Assembly (NCBI RefSeq): GCF_000169195.2
Contig: NC_016023.1
Location: 3,100,001 to 3,164,000 of the forward strand
From: Heyndrickxia coagulans 36D1
GTDB lineage: Bacteria; Bacillota; Bacilli; Bacillales; Bacillaceae_C
DNA: 64,000 nt
Reading direction: 5' to 3'
Shown here: piece by piece, positions 8,031-16,749 of the stretch
How the letters are laid out: every line of letters begins with the position of its first letter
Numbering within the stretch: the first letter of the stretch is position 1
The notes under the pieces: generated by a model
Seen by the model: only the letters and a program-made list of their open reading frames with translations
What the model was told of the DNA's origin: nothing
The model's database searches: none
Program-made: the position numbers and the translations under genes

Positions 8031-9266
8031 ATGAGCCAGCGTGTGATTTTTCTCGTCGATATGCAGTCTTTTTATGCAAGTGTGGAAAAAGCCGATCATC
8101 CGGCGTACAGGGATAAACCCGTGATCGTATCGGGGGATCCGGCGCGCCGGTCCGGGGTGGTGCTCGCTGCCTGCCCGCTCGCGAAAAAGCGCGGCGTGAA
8201 GAATGCGCTCCGCCTGTGGGAAGCGCAGCAGCTCTGCCCGGATGCCGTTATTGTTCGGCCGCGCATGCAGCGCTATCTCGATGTATCGGTGCAGATTTCT
8301 TCGATTCTTGCCCGCTATACGGATATGGTTGAACCGTATTCCGTTGACGAGCAGTTCATGGATGTAACGGGCAGCAGGCGACTGTTCGGAGAGCCGCGCG
8401 AGATCGCCGCGCAAATCCAGCGGGACATCATGGAAGAAACCGGCGTGTATGCCCGCTGCGGGATCGGGCCGAACAAAGTGCTGGCCAAAATGGCGTGCGA
8501 CCATTTTGCGAAGAAAAACAAAACCGGCATTTTTGAACTGGATCACCATCATCTCAAAACGCATTTATGGCCTTTGCCGGTTGGCAGGATGTTCGGTGTC
8601 GGCAGCCGGATGGAGCAGCATCTGAAGCGGCTCGGCATTTATACAATCGGTGCGCTTGCCTGCTTTCCACTTTCTGTTTTAAAAAAACGGTGGGGGATTG
8701 GCGGCCAGGTACTGTGGGAGACGGCAAACGGCATTGATGAGTCGCCCGTCTCGAAAGAATCGCACGTCGGACAGAAAGCGATCGGGCATGCGATGACGCT
8801 GCCGCGCGACTACGCCGATTTTGAGCATGAAATCAAAGTTGCCCTTCTTGAACTTTGCGAGGAAGTCTGTTTCCGGGCGCGTACTTCAGGCGTCATGGGC
8901 GCTTGTGTTTCGGTCGGCTGCCAGGGGGCGGATTATGCCCATCCGTCCGGCTTTCACCGCCAGATGACGCTTCTGGCGCCGACAAACGGGACAATGGACG
9001 TTTACCGGGCGGCGTGCCGGCTGTTTCTTTCGTTTTGGGACGGAAATCCGGTCCGCCGTATCAGCGTCGGGCTGTCGCGCCTGTCGCGGGATGATATCCG
9101 GCAGCTTGATCTGTTTGAAAACAGGGAAGGGGAAAGAAAGATTGGGTATGCGGTCGACCGCATCAAGCAGAAATACGGTTCCGGCGCCGTCATCCGCGCC
9201 GTGTCGCTGCTTGATGCCGGCCAGGCGCTTGAACGTGCCAAAAAGATAGGAGGGCATTATAAATGA
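8031..9266 (+). CDS. yqjW: Y-family DNA polymerase (PolY2/YqjW, UmuC-like)
   Basis: Second translesion polymerase of the window, 411 residues, of the UmuC-like class used in SOS mutagenesis. The motif VDMQSFYASVE gives metal ligand D10, and SVDE gives D106/E107. QLDLF late in the protein is a sliding-clamp binding motif. ATG at 8031 follows GAGGGG. The gene overlaps the next one by ATGA, so the two are translationally coupled. Regulation by LexA is strongly suggested by the two boxes upstream. The B. subtilis orthologue yqjW is also known to be an SOS gene. Confidence 0.94.
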   Translation: MSQRVIFLVDMQSFYASVEKADHPAYRDKPVIVSGDPARRSGVVLAACPLAKKRGVKNALRLWEAQQLCPDAVIVRPRMQRYLDVSVQISSILARYTDMVEPYSVDEQFMDVTGSRRLFGEPREIAAQIQRDIMEETGVYARCGIGPNKVLAKMACDHFAKKNKTGIFELDHHHLKTHLWPLPVGRMFGVGSRMEQHLKRLGIYTIGALACFPLSVLKKRWGIGGQVLWETANGIDESPVSKESHVGQKAIGHAMTLPRDYADFEHEIKVALLELCEEVCFRARTSGVMGACVSVGCQGADYAHPSGFHRQMTLLAPTNGTMDVYRAACRLFLSFWDGNPVRRISVGLSRLSRDDIRQLDLFENREGERKIGYAVDRIKQKYGSGAVIRAVSLLDAGQALERAKKIGGHYK

Positions 9267-9604
9267 GCGGCCATTTGCAGCGCGGTAACAAACTTTGGGA
9301 AGGGTCACGCATGTTTTTGCCCGAGCATAAGCAGGCACTTTTAAAATGGCAGAAAGAACAGGAGAAACAGACAAAACCCGAACTCGATGAGCAGCAGCTT
9401 GAAGAGATGAACCGTATGCTCATATCTGCCTGCCGGCTGCGCGTGCCGGTTACGGTCCGTTTCTTTGAAGCGGGAAATTTTCTTACCGCCACCGGTACCA
9501 TTACAAAATTCCGGCCGCTCGAAAAAAAGCTGGAGCTGGCAGGGGAGACAGGGGAGCGGATATCGATCAAACTTTCCGCGGTGACAGAAGTGGAACGGGC
9601 ATGA
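9263..9604 (+). CDS. YolD-like family protein (YqjX-type)
   Basis: A 113-residue protein of the YolD-like family, small proteins often encoded directly after UmuC-like polymerases in Bacillaceae. Their molecular role is not established; they are sometimes treated as UmuD-like by context only. The start overlaps the polymerase stop by four bases. The N-terminal half is charged and probably helical, and the C-terminal half looks like beta strands (VRFFEAGNFLTATGTITKF). No protease Ser-Lys dyad of the UmuD type is evident to me. Confidence 0.83.
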   Translation: MSGHLQRGNKLWEGSRMFLPEHKQALLKWQKEQEKQTKPELDEQQLEEMNRMLISACRLRVPVTVRFFEAGNFLTATGTITKFRPLEKKLELAGETGERISIKLSAVTEVERA

Positions 9605-9754
9605 AAAACCGGCAAGCCTGAAAAAGCCTGCCGGATGGATTTTCGTACGGGCGATGCAGAAAAATGCAGCACTGGCGGTTTGGACGCATCCTGTTGCAGC
9701 AAGAAGCAGCATTCATGAAATCAATCTTAGGGCATCCGTACGCTTTGTTGCGGA

Positions 9755-11167
9755 TTACCGTTTTCTTGCCTGAATGAGTGCCTGCTGCACGACCCAGTTT
9801 TCGGGAAACGGGTTGCCGAGCACCCAGTAGCTGATTCCGCGCAGCCCGTATTCGTTTAGCAAATTGATTTTTGCCCGCATGCTGCGCGCATCTTCAAACC
9901 AGACTTCATGCTGCTGGCCTGATGCATCAGTGTAACGGAAATAAGGCGCCTGGTCGGTCGGGTGGTAGCGGATGTCAGCCCCGTACCGTGCCGCCAAGGA
10001 AAGGGCTTCATGCGGGCTGATCGTGCGCGCCGTTGTGCCTGCGCGCCACGGGATTCTCCAGTCACGTCCGTAAAGCGGCGCCCCCATCATAATCTTATTC
10101 CGCGGAATGACGGTAACGGCATAATCAAGGACACGCCTCACTTCAGGAATCGGGGCGATGGCCCGCGGCCTGCCGCCGGCCCATCCCCATTCATACGTCA
10201 TCAAAATGACAAAATCAACGATGGCCCCGTGTGCGCCGTAATCGTGGGCTTCGTAAAGCAGGCCCGGCTGCGTGCCGGAAATTTTCGGCGCAAGCGCAGT
10301 CGAGACGAGCAGGCCTTCCGGGCGGAACCGGCGGGCGACGCGCCTGAGAAACGCCGTATAACGGTCGCGGTCTTCCGGATACACATATTCAAAATCAAAA
10401 TTGACGCCCCGGTACCCTTTTTGCCGTATCGTGGCGAGAAGATTGCTGATCAAAGTTTCCTGCAATGCTTCATTGCGAAGCAGCCGGGCAGCCAGATCGG
10501 AGCTGAATCCTTCCGAGGTGAAATTGGCCAGGATTAAAAGCGGAAGGACACCGTTTGCTTCCGCTGCCTGAAGGACGGAGCGGTCGTTGAGCGGCGTCAG
10601 GCTGCCATCTTCGCGGAATGTATGACGGAAAGGGGACAAGTACGTAAAATACGGCCCGAGCTGGTAAACTTCAGCGGTGCCCGCAGCGCCGAACCCGGTT
10701 GTATAGGCATTGACTTCTTTCACAGGGCGGCGGGGTGCGGGTATACGCAGCACCTGGCCGGCGGAAAGAGCAGTGCCGGGAAGCCGGTTCGCCTGCATAA
10801 TGGCCCCCATGTCCGCCCCGTAAGTACGGGCAATGCCATACAAAGTTTCGCCCTGTTTTACCGTATGGTTCCGGTAGGGGATAAAAAGCACCTGCCCCGG
10901 AAAAAGCGAGGCGGGATTGCGGAGCTGGTTGGCGTTTATAAGCGCTTGTGCCAAAACGCCGAGGCGTGCGGCGATTGTGCCGAGCTGGTCCCCTTCCTGG
11001 ACGATGTACTGAAAGAACCGGTCAGGAACGGCAAGCGCCTGGCCGGGGACGAGCGGGGATGATGCAGTCAGCCCGTTTGCCAAAAAGAGCTGGGCAAGAT
11101 CGGCATCGAGGCGGTTTGCAATCCGCCAAAGGGTATCGCCTTGCTGTACGGTATAGATTTCCATCAT
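9755..11167 (-). CDS. Spore peptidoglycan glycosidase with three LysM and a GH18 domain
   Basis: Likely a spore cortex-lytic or cortex-associated N-acetylglucosaminidase of the YaaH/SleL type. Three LysM repeats occupy roughly residues 3-50, 53-99 and 101-145 (each with the QGDTLW/EGDQL/QGETLY type of start). They are followed by a glycoside hydrolase 18 barrel of about 320 residues. The catalytic signature is GVNFDFEYV. No signal peptide is visible, as is usual for SleL-like proteins that are packaged with the spore. I chose ATG at 11167, five bases after GGGAG, over GTG at 11173. B. subtilis has its homologues elsewhere, so this placement is different. Confidence 0.88.
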   Translation of the reverse strand: MMEIYTVQQGDTLWRIANRLDADLAQLFLANGLTASSPLVPGQALAVPDRFFQYIVQEGDQLGTIAARLGVLAQALINANQLRNPASLFPGQVLFIPYRNHTVKQGETLYGIARTYGADMGAIMQANRLPGTALSAGQVLRIPAPRRPVKEVNAYTTGFGAAGTAEVYQLGPYFTYLSPFRHTFREDGSLTPLNDRSVLQAAEANGVLPLLILANFTSEGFSSDLAARLLRNEALQETLISNLLATIRQKGYRGVNFDFEYVYPEDRDRYTAFLRRVARRFRPEGLLVSTALAPKISGTQPGLLYEAHDYGAHGAIVDFVILMTYEWGWAGGRPRAIAPIPEVRRVLDYAVTVIPRNKIMMGAPLYGRDWRIPWRAGTTARTISPHEALSLAARYGADIRYHPTDQAPYFRYTDASGQQHEVWFEDARSMRAKINLLNEYGLRGISYWVLGNPFPENWVVQQALIQARKR

Positions 11168-11227
11168 GGACACTCCCTGTTTTGATAGGCTCCTATACCA
11201 TATTCAGCAACATGGGCGGACGTTCGC

Positions 11228-11267
11228 AAAAAATGGCATTAAAGCTTACGGGACGCCGCCATTTTTT
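11228..11267 (-). terminator. Terminator overlapping the yqkD stop
   Basis: On the minus strand AAAAAATGGC within the last codons pairs with GCCATTTTTT after the stop. The stem includes a run of Ts at its 3' end. The 5' arm lies in coding sequence, so the evidence is moderate. Confidence 0.55.
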
Positions 11268-12159
11268 CAAGAAATTCATCAATCACCTGTTCATACTGTT
11301 CGCGGTTTAAGTTGAGCGACTGGGCGTGGGCGCCGTTTTCGGCAATAAACAGCTGTTTCGGCCCTTTTTTCTTTTCATAAAGCGCTTTGGTCATCCCGGG
11401 CAGAATGTAGTCGTCCTTGGCGCTGTGGATAAAGAGGACCGGCTGTTTGATCCGGCCGACTACATCAATCGGCGACACACGGCGGAGCGAGTAGCCGTCG
11501 CGGATGCGGACAAAAAAATCGGCAAGCGGAAAAAACCATTTTCCGGGCAGCCGCGTTTCCCGCGTAAATTCCCGGATCAATTGCGACCGGAACGAGGAAA
11601 ACGGGCAGTCGGCGATGTAAAAATCGGCGCGGCCGCAAAGCTCGCCGGCATACAGCAGGAGCGTGGCGGCGCCCATTGATTCGCCGTGAATCCCGAAAAA
11701 GATACCGTCCCCTTCGCGCCTGAGAAGTTCATCTGCCACCGCTTTTAAGTCATGCTTTTCATAGTATCCGTAGCTCGTTGTACTGCCGCCGGATTCCCCG
11801 TGGCGGCGGTGGTCGTAGAGGACAGCGTTAAAGCCCCGCTTCAGGAACAGGTTCATATATTTAACAGAATTCATTTTGTTTTCCGTCACGCCATGGCAAA
11901 AAATCATCCATTTTTTTGACTCGGGGAACGGTTTCACAAAAACCGATTTGAGCTTGTAACCGAATGGGGACGGAATCAAAACTTCTTCTTTCGGCAATGA
12001 TTCGTACGCTTTAAGATCCAGCCTTTTCGCGGCCACTTCCCGGCTTATGACGTGGCTGTCGTCTTTTTTTCGGATATGCATCACCCGCTCTGACATGTAA
12101 AAGCCGAGCCCGCCTGCAGCAAGCGCCGCCGTGCCGGCCAGGGAGAACCATTTTTTCAT
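11239..12159 (-). CDS. yqkD: Alpha/beta hydrolase, membrane-anchored (YqkD-like)
   Basis: A 306-residue serine hydrolase of unknown substrate. One N-terminal hydrophobic helix (about residues 5-22) should anchor it with the catalytic domain outside. The nucleophile elbow GIHGESMG carries the Ser. An oxyanion-type CHGVTENK occurs earlier. A late D in HSAKDDYILP and H in ENGAHAQS complete a plausible triad. ATG at 12159 follows GGAGGGATT; the TTG three bases upstream is rejected. The position before yqkE/yqkF matches B. subtilis yqkD. Confidence 0.87.
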   Translation of the reverse strand: MKKWFSLAGTAALAAGGLGFYMSERVMHIRKKDDSHVISREVAAKRLDLKAYESLPKEEVLIPSPFGYKLKSVFVKPFPESKKWMIFCHGVTENKMNSVKYMNLFLKRGFNAVLYDHRRHGESGGSTTSYGYYEKHDLKAVADELLRREGDGIFFGIHGESMGAATLLLYAGELCGRADFYIADCPFSSFRSQLIREFTRETRLPGKWFFPLADFFVRIRDGYSLRRVSPIDVVGRIKQPVLFIHSAKDDYILPGMTKALYEKKKGPKQLFIAENGAHAQSLNLNREQYEQVIDEFLEKMAASRKL

Positions 12160-12220
12160 CAAAATCCCTCCGCATGTTGAAGTAAAAAAGGATGCCGGAT
12201 GCGGTTTAATAAGCGGAAAG

Positions 12221-12258
12221 AAAAAACCGGCGCAAGTTTCCGGTTGCGCCGGTTTTAT
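12221..12258 (-). terminator. Terminator after the TelA-like gene
   Basis: AACCGGCGCAA and TTGCGCCGGTT form an 11-bp perfect stem with an eight-base loop. On the minus strand it is followed by TTTTTTCTTT. It separates the telA-like gene from yqkD. Confidence 0.85.
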
Positions 12259-12357
12259 TTTCAGGCTCCTGCCGCTTTTCCGGATGGATCTATGTTTGAA
12301 AGCGGCAGCAGGCTTTCCGTCCGCCGGCCCGGCCTGTTGCCGTTTTGCCCGTTTTGG

Positions 12358-13566
12358 TCAGGACGCCCCGGCACCCGGCCCCGGCCCTTTCAAGTTCATC
12401 AGTTTTTGTTTCAGTTCGTTTTCCATCGTCGCCAGTTCCTGTTCGGCCTGGAACCGCCGGGCTCTTCCTTCCTGCTGGATGCGCAGCGTTTCTTCGAGCG
12501 TTGAAATCAGGCTTTCCTGCGTTTTTTTCAACGTTTCAATGTCGACAAGGCCGCGCTCATTTTCCTGCGCCGTTTCGATCGTGTTCGATTTCAGCATTTC
12601 GGCATTGCGCAACAGAAGTTCATTGGTCGTTTTGGACACTTGTTTTTGCGCTTCGACCGCATGGCGCTGGCGGATGAGCGTCAGGGCAATCGCGATCTGG
12701 TTTTTCCATAGCGGGATCGCCGTCATAATAGAGGACTGGATTTTTTCAGCCAGCGTCTGATTTGTGTTTTGGATCAGCCGGATTTGCGGTGCGCTCTGAA
12801 TCGTGATTTGCCGGCTTAATTTTAAGTCGTGCAGCCGTTTTTCAAGCCGGTCGGCAAACTGGACCATGTCGTTGACTTCCTGGAAGGCCATCTGGTCGCC
12901 GGTTGCTTCCGCTTTTTTCTTCATTTCAGGAATCGTTTTTGTGTTCAGTTCTTCGAGCTTCAGTTCGCCGGCTGCAATATAAATATTAAGTGCATGGAAA
13001 TAATCTTTGTTTTTTTCATACAGCTGTTCGAGCAGCTGGATATCTTTCAGCAACGTCTTTTTCGAGAGATCGAGCTTCACGCTGATGCGGTCGATCTGCG
13101 CGCTTGTTTTCTGGTATTTTGAAAGCAGTTCCTGCACCGAATTGGAAATTTTGCCGAACATGCGCGAAAAGAAGTTTTTCTTTTCTGGGACAAGTTCTTC
13201 GGGATTCACCTGCTCAAGTTTTTTCATCAAATCATTTAAAATATCGCCGATTTCCCCGATATCTTTTTTCTGGACCTGGTCAAGCATGGCATGCGAGAAA
13301 TTCAGCAGCTTCGACTGCGCCTGCGTGCCATATAAAATGACGGCCTGGTGGTTTGAAGGGTCAATTTGCTTTGCGAGTTCGTATGCTTTTTGCCGGTTTT
13401 CCTCCGGCAGCATGTCCACAAGGCGTGATGGTTTCGTTTCAGTGACAGGCTCCGCTTTCTGTCCCTCATCCGGCAGCATGGCGTCACGCGTGCCGAACGG
13501 ATCGGCAAGCAGATCATCCAGCCCGCCGCCTGTTGGTTCCTGCCAAAGTTCTTTGTCTGCGTTCAT
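12358..13566 (-). CDS. TelA/YaaN family protein (toxic anion resistance)
   Basis: A 402-residue, largely helical protein of the TelA family, named for tellurite resistance; its actual molecular role is unresolved. The sequence is rich in coiled-coil-like segments (for example around residues 110-240 and 310-395) with no membrane span or secretion signal, so it is probably cytosolic. ATG at 13566 follows GGAGTG. It overlaps the upstream xpaC-like gene by four bases (ATGA), which supports a two-gene operon. The pairing xpaC-yaaN is known in B. subtilis, but there it sits in another part of the chromosome. Confidence 0.88.
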   Translation of the reverse strand: MNADKELWQEPTGGGLDDLLADPFGTRDAMLPDEGQKAEPVTETKPSRLVDMLPEENRQKAYELAKQIDPSNHQAVILYGTQAQSKLLNFSHAMLDQVQKKDIGEIGDILNDLMKKLEQVNPEELVPEKKNFFSRMFGKISNSVQELLSKYQKTSAQIDRISVKLDLSKKTLLKDIQLLEQLYEKNKDYFHALNIYIAAGELKLEELNTKTIPEMKKKAEATGDQMAFQEVNDMVQFADRLEKRLHDLKLSRQITIQSAPQIRLIQNTNQTLAEKIQSSIMTAIPLWKNQIAIALTLIRQRHAVEAQKQVSKTTNELLLRNAEMLKSNTIETAQENERGLVDIETLKKTQESLISTLEETLRIQQEGRARRFQAEQELATMENELKQKLMNLKGPGPGAGAS

Positions 13567-14213
13567 TTTTTTGCACTCCTTTCATGCCGGGAAGGGGATT
13601 TGCGTTCGATGGTGTGCCTGGCGTATGCCAGTTCGTAATCGAGCTCATCCATATCCGTTGACAGCATATGGTACAGATCTTTCTCTGTTTCGCGTCCCAA
13701 TTGTTTTAACGTTTCTTCCGTTTCCCGGATTTGCACGGCCATTTCTTTGTTTTTTACAGGCTGGGATTGCAGGAGGGCATATTTTTCCGCAAGCTCCGTC
13801 ATGGAATCCAAATGGTAAAAATAAAAAGATTCAGCCTGATAGAAACGTTTCGGCTCTCTTTTGACCAGTGCCTGTATTTTCCTGATTACTTTATTCATAT
13901 CGTAAAAAAGTTTGAACGTGCTAATGGAACGAACGGATAAAAAGGTTTTTTGCAATCGCCTGATTTTTTCGTCCGCTTCTTTCAGGTTTTTCCGGATATA
14001 TTGATAATCTTTCCGCGTTAGCTGCTGCGCTTTCAGAAAACCCCGCAACATTTGCCACTTCACAAGCCGGTTGATCAGAAAGCCGCCGACAAGCGAAAGC
14101 AAAAGCGACAGCCAGAACAGATGGCCGGATGAAAAATAAATGACGAGAAAGAGAAGGATAACGCTAGAAATGGTTATTACGGTGCGAATCACCGTACCCA
14201 TAAAAAATTTCAT
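13563..14213 (-). CDS. xpaC: XpaC-like membrane protein
   Basis: A 216-residue protein related to XpaC, historically linked to hydrolysis of 5-bromo-4-chloroindolyl phosphate, with unclear true function. Two hydrophobic helices occupy approximately residues 10-28 and 30-46. The remaining 170 residues are charged and helical and probably cytosolic. I chose ATG at 14213, since AGGGGTG lies seven to eight bases upstream; the GTG at 14222 is too close. It is coupled to the TelA-like gene by an ATGA overlap, and the two probably act together at the membrane. Confidence 0.84.
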   Translation of the reverse strand: MKFFMGTVIRTVITISSVILLFLVIYFSSGHLFWLSLLLSLVGGFLINRLVKWQMLRGFLKAQQLTRKDYQYIRKNLKEADEKIRRLQKTFLSVRSISTFKLFYDMNKVIRKIQALVKREPKRFYQAESFYFYHLDSMTELAEKYALLQSQPVKNKEMAVQIRETEETLKQLGRETEKDLYHMLSTDMDELDYELAYARHTIERKSPSRHERSAKK

Positions 14214-14317
14214 AATCGACACCCCTGATCACGATCTTGGTTGATTCGGCCATACGTCTTATACGAAAAGCAGCCCTGAAAAGATTCAAAAACCTTGCAA
14301 ATTTCTTCTTTAACGCT

Positions 14318-14346
14318 ACTATACCAGAGATCGCGCATGGATTTAA
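14318..14346 (-). promoter_or_regulatory. Candidate promoter of xpaC-telA
   Basis: On the minus strand TATAGT (14318-14323) has an upstream TG (extended -10), and TTAAAT lies 17 bases before it. The divergent region 14214-14541 also has a TATAAT at 14443-14448 facing yqkE, but without a recognisable -35. Nothing else is evident there. Confidence 0.5.
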
Positions 14347-14541
14347 AGAGAGAAAGCAGCTTCCGGAAAATATTTTTCAGTATGGGAGCGGGTCGCCCAT
14401 GAACGGACCGCCTGATGGATGATGAAGCATTGGTAAATATATTATAATGAAAAAAGATGATAGAAGAAGGGCGGTGAAGGCCGTTTGTAAGATGCCCCCG
14501 GCTGCACTCGAGGCATGCGGGCTTTTTGCAAACAGCAGCAA

Positions 14542-14790
14542 ATGGCAAAAAAGAGACAGGCACAACAAAAAGGAAAACAGGATGAGAAAGTGCAGCTGAA
14601 GGATGCGCTGCAAAAAGATGTGCTCGAAAAATTGAAACAGGCAAAGCAGGAACTTGCGGCAGTGGAAGTAGAAAAAAAGAGGGCGGAAGAAGAACGAAAA
14701 AGAGAAGAACGGAAGCAGCGCGAGCGGAACAAATCGTTTGCGGAACTGCTGGAAGAATCCGATTTGGACTGGAAACGATATAAAGGCTAA
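14542..14790 (+). CDS. yqkE: YqkE-like small charged protein
   Basis: An 82-residue, very lysine- and glutamate-rich protein, predicted to be one long helix or coiled coil, ending in LLEESDLDWKRYKG. This resembles the B. subtilis YqkE family (DUF3886), whose function is unknown. The start MAKKRQAQQ at 14542 is chosen by family similarity. No clear ribosome binding site precedes it (the upstream bases read GCAAACAGCAGCAA), and an upstream ATG at 14515 is no better. The locus between yqkD and yqkF agrees with B. subtilis. Confidence 0.75.
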   Translation: MAKKRQAQQKGKQDEKVQLKDALQKDVLEKLKQAKQELAAVEVEKKRAEEERKREERKQRERNKSFAELLEESDLDWKRYKG

Positions 14791-14799
14791 AAAAGGGGG

Positions 14800-14843
14800 C
14801 CATCGTACAGGCAGTTGCCTTGACACAACTGCCTGTACGATGG
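14800..14843. repeat. Perfect 18-bp inverted repeat after yqkE
   Basis: CCATCGTACAGGCAGTTG (14800-14817) is exactly complementary to 14826-14843 across an eight-base loop. There is no T-run on the plus side, and only five purines precede it on the minus side, so it is not a standard terminator. It lies between the convergent yqkE and yqkF genes. Confidence 0.9.
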
Positions 14844-14951
14844 ACTACGCCCTGATTTCCATTTGCCGTTTAAATCCTTCCTTTGCACGGGGGAAAACGG
14901 GATGGTTTCCGGCATAACCGGGAAAGGGCTGTTGGAACAAGGTAAAAAAAT

Positions 14952-14987
14952 AAACAAAAAAGCAAAGAACGCGGTGCATTCTTTGCT
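14952..14987 (-). terminator. Terminator of yqkF
   Basis: AGCAAAGAA and TTCTTTGCT form a nine-bp stem. Read on the minus strand it is followed by TTTTTTG and further T-rich sequence. Confidence 0.85.
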
Positions 14988-14996
14988 GAAAACAGA

Positions 14997-15908
14997 TTAC
15001 CGATGCGCTTCGTATCGGTTTTGTTTGGTGAGCTCGCGCAGAAGCCGGTGCTCCTCCGGTGTAAGTGGCGCAGCGTTTACGGCTTTTGCATTGGCGCGCA
15101 CCTGGTCCGGGGAACTGGCGCCGGCAACCACGGCGGCAACTGGAGGGCAGGCGAGATCATATTGAAGTGCAAGTTCAAGCATCGTCCGCCCGCCGGTTAA
15201 AAGCGTATTTTTGATTTTCTCAAGAAGGGCGGCGATTTCTTCATAACGGGTACCAAGATAACCGTCTGCCGGAATCTTTTCCGGCAGACCGCTTAAAATC
15301 CCTTTTGCGACCGGGCCTCTTGCGACAATGCTGATGCCGTTTTCGCCCAAAAGCGTCGTGATGGCCTCTTCCGGCCGCCGGTCAAGCAGGCTGTACTGCA
15401 TCATGACGCTTGCGATGGATGACTTTTTCACATATTCGCGGATCACGTTCGGGCGGATGGAAGAAATGCCGTAAGCGCGGATGATGCCTTCTGCCTTTAA
15501 TTCCTCAAACGCTTCGATCGTTTCGTCTATCGGGTCTTCAATCGTGCCGCCGTGCAGCTGGTACAAATCGATATAGTCCGTGCCGAGTCGTTTCAGGCTT
15601 TGTTTTGCCGCTTCTTTTATGTAAGCTTTGGAAGCATCCCAGCGCCACGTTTTGCCGTCTTCATTCCAGCGGTTTCCGGCTTTTGTGGCAATGACGACTT
15701 CATCGCGCACAGTTTTAAGCGCTTCTGCGACCAGTTTTTCATTCACCCCGTGGTCATAAAGATCGGCCGTGTCAAAATAGTTGATGCCTGCTTCAAGTGC
15801 GGATTCAATGATGATCCGTGCTTTTTTCGGATCCGTACCGAGCGACATGCAGCCGAGCCCGAGCTTTGAAACATATAAATCTGAATTTCCCAACCGGTTT
15901 TTTTCCAT
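14997..15908 (-). CDS. yqkF: Aldo/keto reductase (YqkF-like)
   Basis: A 303-residue NADPH-dependent aldo/keto reductase with a barrel fold; the physiological substrate is unknown. The catalytic tetrad can be traced: Asp in FDTADLYDHG, Tyr in the same segment, Lys in ATKAG, and His in LYQLHGG. The cofactor-binding end is near VVAGASSPDQV. ATG at 15908 has a GGAGG site. The position matches B. subtilis yqkF. Confidence 0.9.
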   Translation of the reverse strand: MEKNRLGNSDLYVSKLGLGCMSLGTDPKKARIIIESALEAGINYFDTADLYDHGVNEKLVAEALKTVRDEVVIATKAGNRWNEDGKTWRWDASKAYIKEAAKQSLKRLGTDYIDLYQLHGGTIEDPIDETIEAFEELKAEGIIRAYGISSIRPNVIREYVKKSSIASVMMQYSLLDRRPEEAITTLLGENGISIVARGPVAKGILSGLPEKIPADGYLGTRYEEIAALLEKIKNTLLTGGRTMLELALQYDLACPPVAAVVAGASSPDQVRANAKAVNAAPLTPEEHRLLRELTKQNRYEAHR

Positions 15909-15977
15909 GTTTTTCTGCCTCCTTTTTTTTATTGTATAGAAGGGGCAGGAAAAAATACAAATATGGAGACAGCCCCC

Positions 15978-16109
15978 TTATGAGGAAGTTGTTTTTGCAA
16001 CCCATTCGGCGACCGTTTCGTATTTTTTACAGTATGTTTTCAGCCGGTCGCGAATTTCCCATGCTTTTCCCTTCATGAGGATGCCTTTCGGATGGACGAT
16101 GATGATCAT
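15978..16109 (-). CDS. mciZ: MciZ-like FtsZ inhibitor (43 aa)
   Basis: A 43-codon gene with ATG at 16109 and a strong ribosome site (GGGAGGGAAAG). The protein contains HPKGILMKGKAWEIRDRLK, then a short helix ending in AEWVAK. This resembles B. subtilis MciZ (about 40 residues, with a similar PKG...GKAWEIR core). MciZ binds FtsZ in the mother cell and blocks Z-ring assembly during sporulation. The site between yqkF and nudF is also where B. subtilis carries mciZ. The match is from memory of the family, so function is inferred. Confidence 0.85.
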   Translation of the reverse strand: MIIIVHPKGILMKGKAWEIRDRLKTYCKKYETVAEWVAKTTSS

Positions 16110-16194
16110 CAAGCTTTCCCTCCCGGAACAGTCTGTTTTTTATGGTAAAATATATGTGTTAGTTTCAGGTGAAGAACAAAAGGAGCCGGGTAAC

Positions 16195-16749
16195 ATGCAT
16201 AAATATAAATACGAAGAGAAAACATTGAAGACGGAAGAAATTTTCAACGGCAAAATTTTGCACGTGCAAGTCTTGGAGGTTGAACTGCCGGACGGAAAAA
16301 CGTCGAAACGCGAGGTCATCAAGCACCCCGGCGCCGTCTGTGTGCTTGCGGTTACAAATGAGCATAAAGTGGTGATGGTGGAACAATACCGGAAAGCGGC
16401 TGAACGCGCGCTCATTGAAATTCCGGCGGGAAAGCTCGAGCCGGGGGAAGACCCGCTTGAAGCGGCAAAACGCGAACTGGAGGAAGAAACCGGTTATGCC
16501 TGCGCGAAATTAGAACCGGTAACCGCTTTTTATACTTCACCGGGCTTTGCGGATGAATATATCCATCTTTATGCCGGAACCGGCCTTGAAAAACTTTCCA
16601 ATCCAAAAGCGGGCGATGATGATGAATTTGTCGATATTTTGGAACTGGGCATGGATGAAGTCAGGGAAATGATCCGGTCGGGGAAAATATGCGACGCCAA
16701 AACATTGGTTGCCCTCCAGCACTGGATGCTTGAAGAGGCGCGAAAATGA
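16195..16749 (+). CDS. nudF: ADP-ribose pyrophosphatase (Nudix)
   Basis: Nudix hydrolase that splits ADP-ribose into AMP and ribose 5-phosphate. The 184-residue protein contains a complete Nudix box at residues 79-101 (G, then E85, then RELEEETGY), matching GX5EX7REUXEEXGU. I chose ATG at 16195, ten bases after AAAAGGAG; the longer upstream frame crosses the divergent mciZ start region. It overlaps the following nuclease gene by ATGA, suggesting a coupled two-gene unit. Confidence 0.94.
   Translation: MHKYKYEEKTLKTEEIFNGKILHVQVLEVELPDGKTSKREVIKHPGAVCVLAVTNEHKVVMVEQYRKAAERALIEIPAGKLEPGEDPLEAAKRELEEETGYACAKLEPVTAFYTSPGFADEYIHLYAGTGLEKLSNPKAGDDDEFVDILELGMDEVREMIRSGKICDAKTLVALQHWMLEEARK

Noticed and set aside
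1741-9266. Two Y-family polymerases close together as a recent duplication
   Set aside because: They belong to different subclasses and B. subtilis has the same pair in the same region, so this is ordinary.
9608-9647. Hairpin after the YolD-like gene as a terminator
   Set aside because: The stem CCGGCA/TGCCGG has an internal mismatch and is followed by ATGGATTTTCG, a poor T-run.
9962-10537. 191-codon frame antisense to the GH18 glycosidase
   Set aside because: It overlaps the catalytic domain coding sequence and has no start signal.
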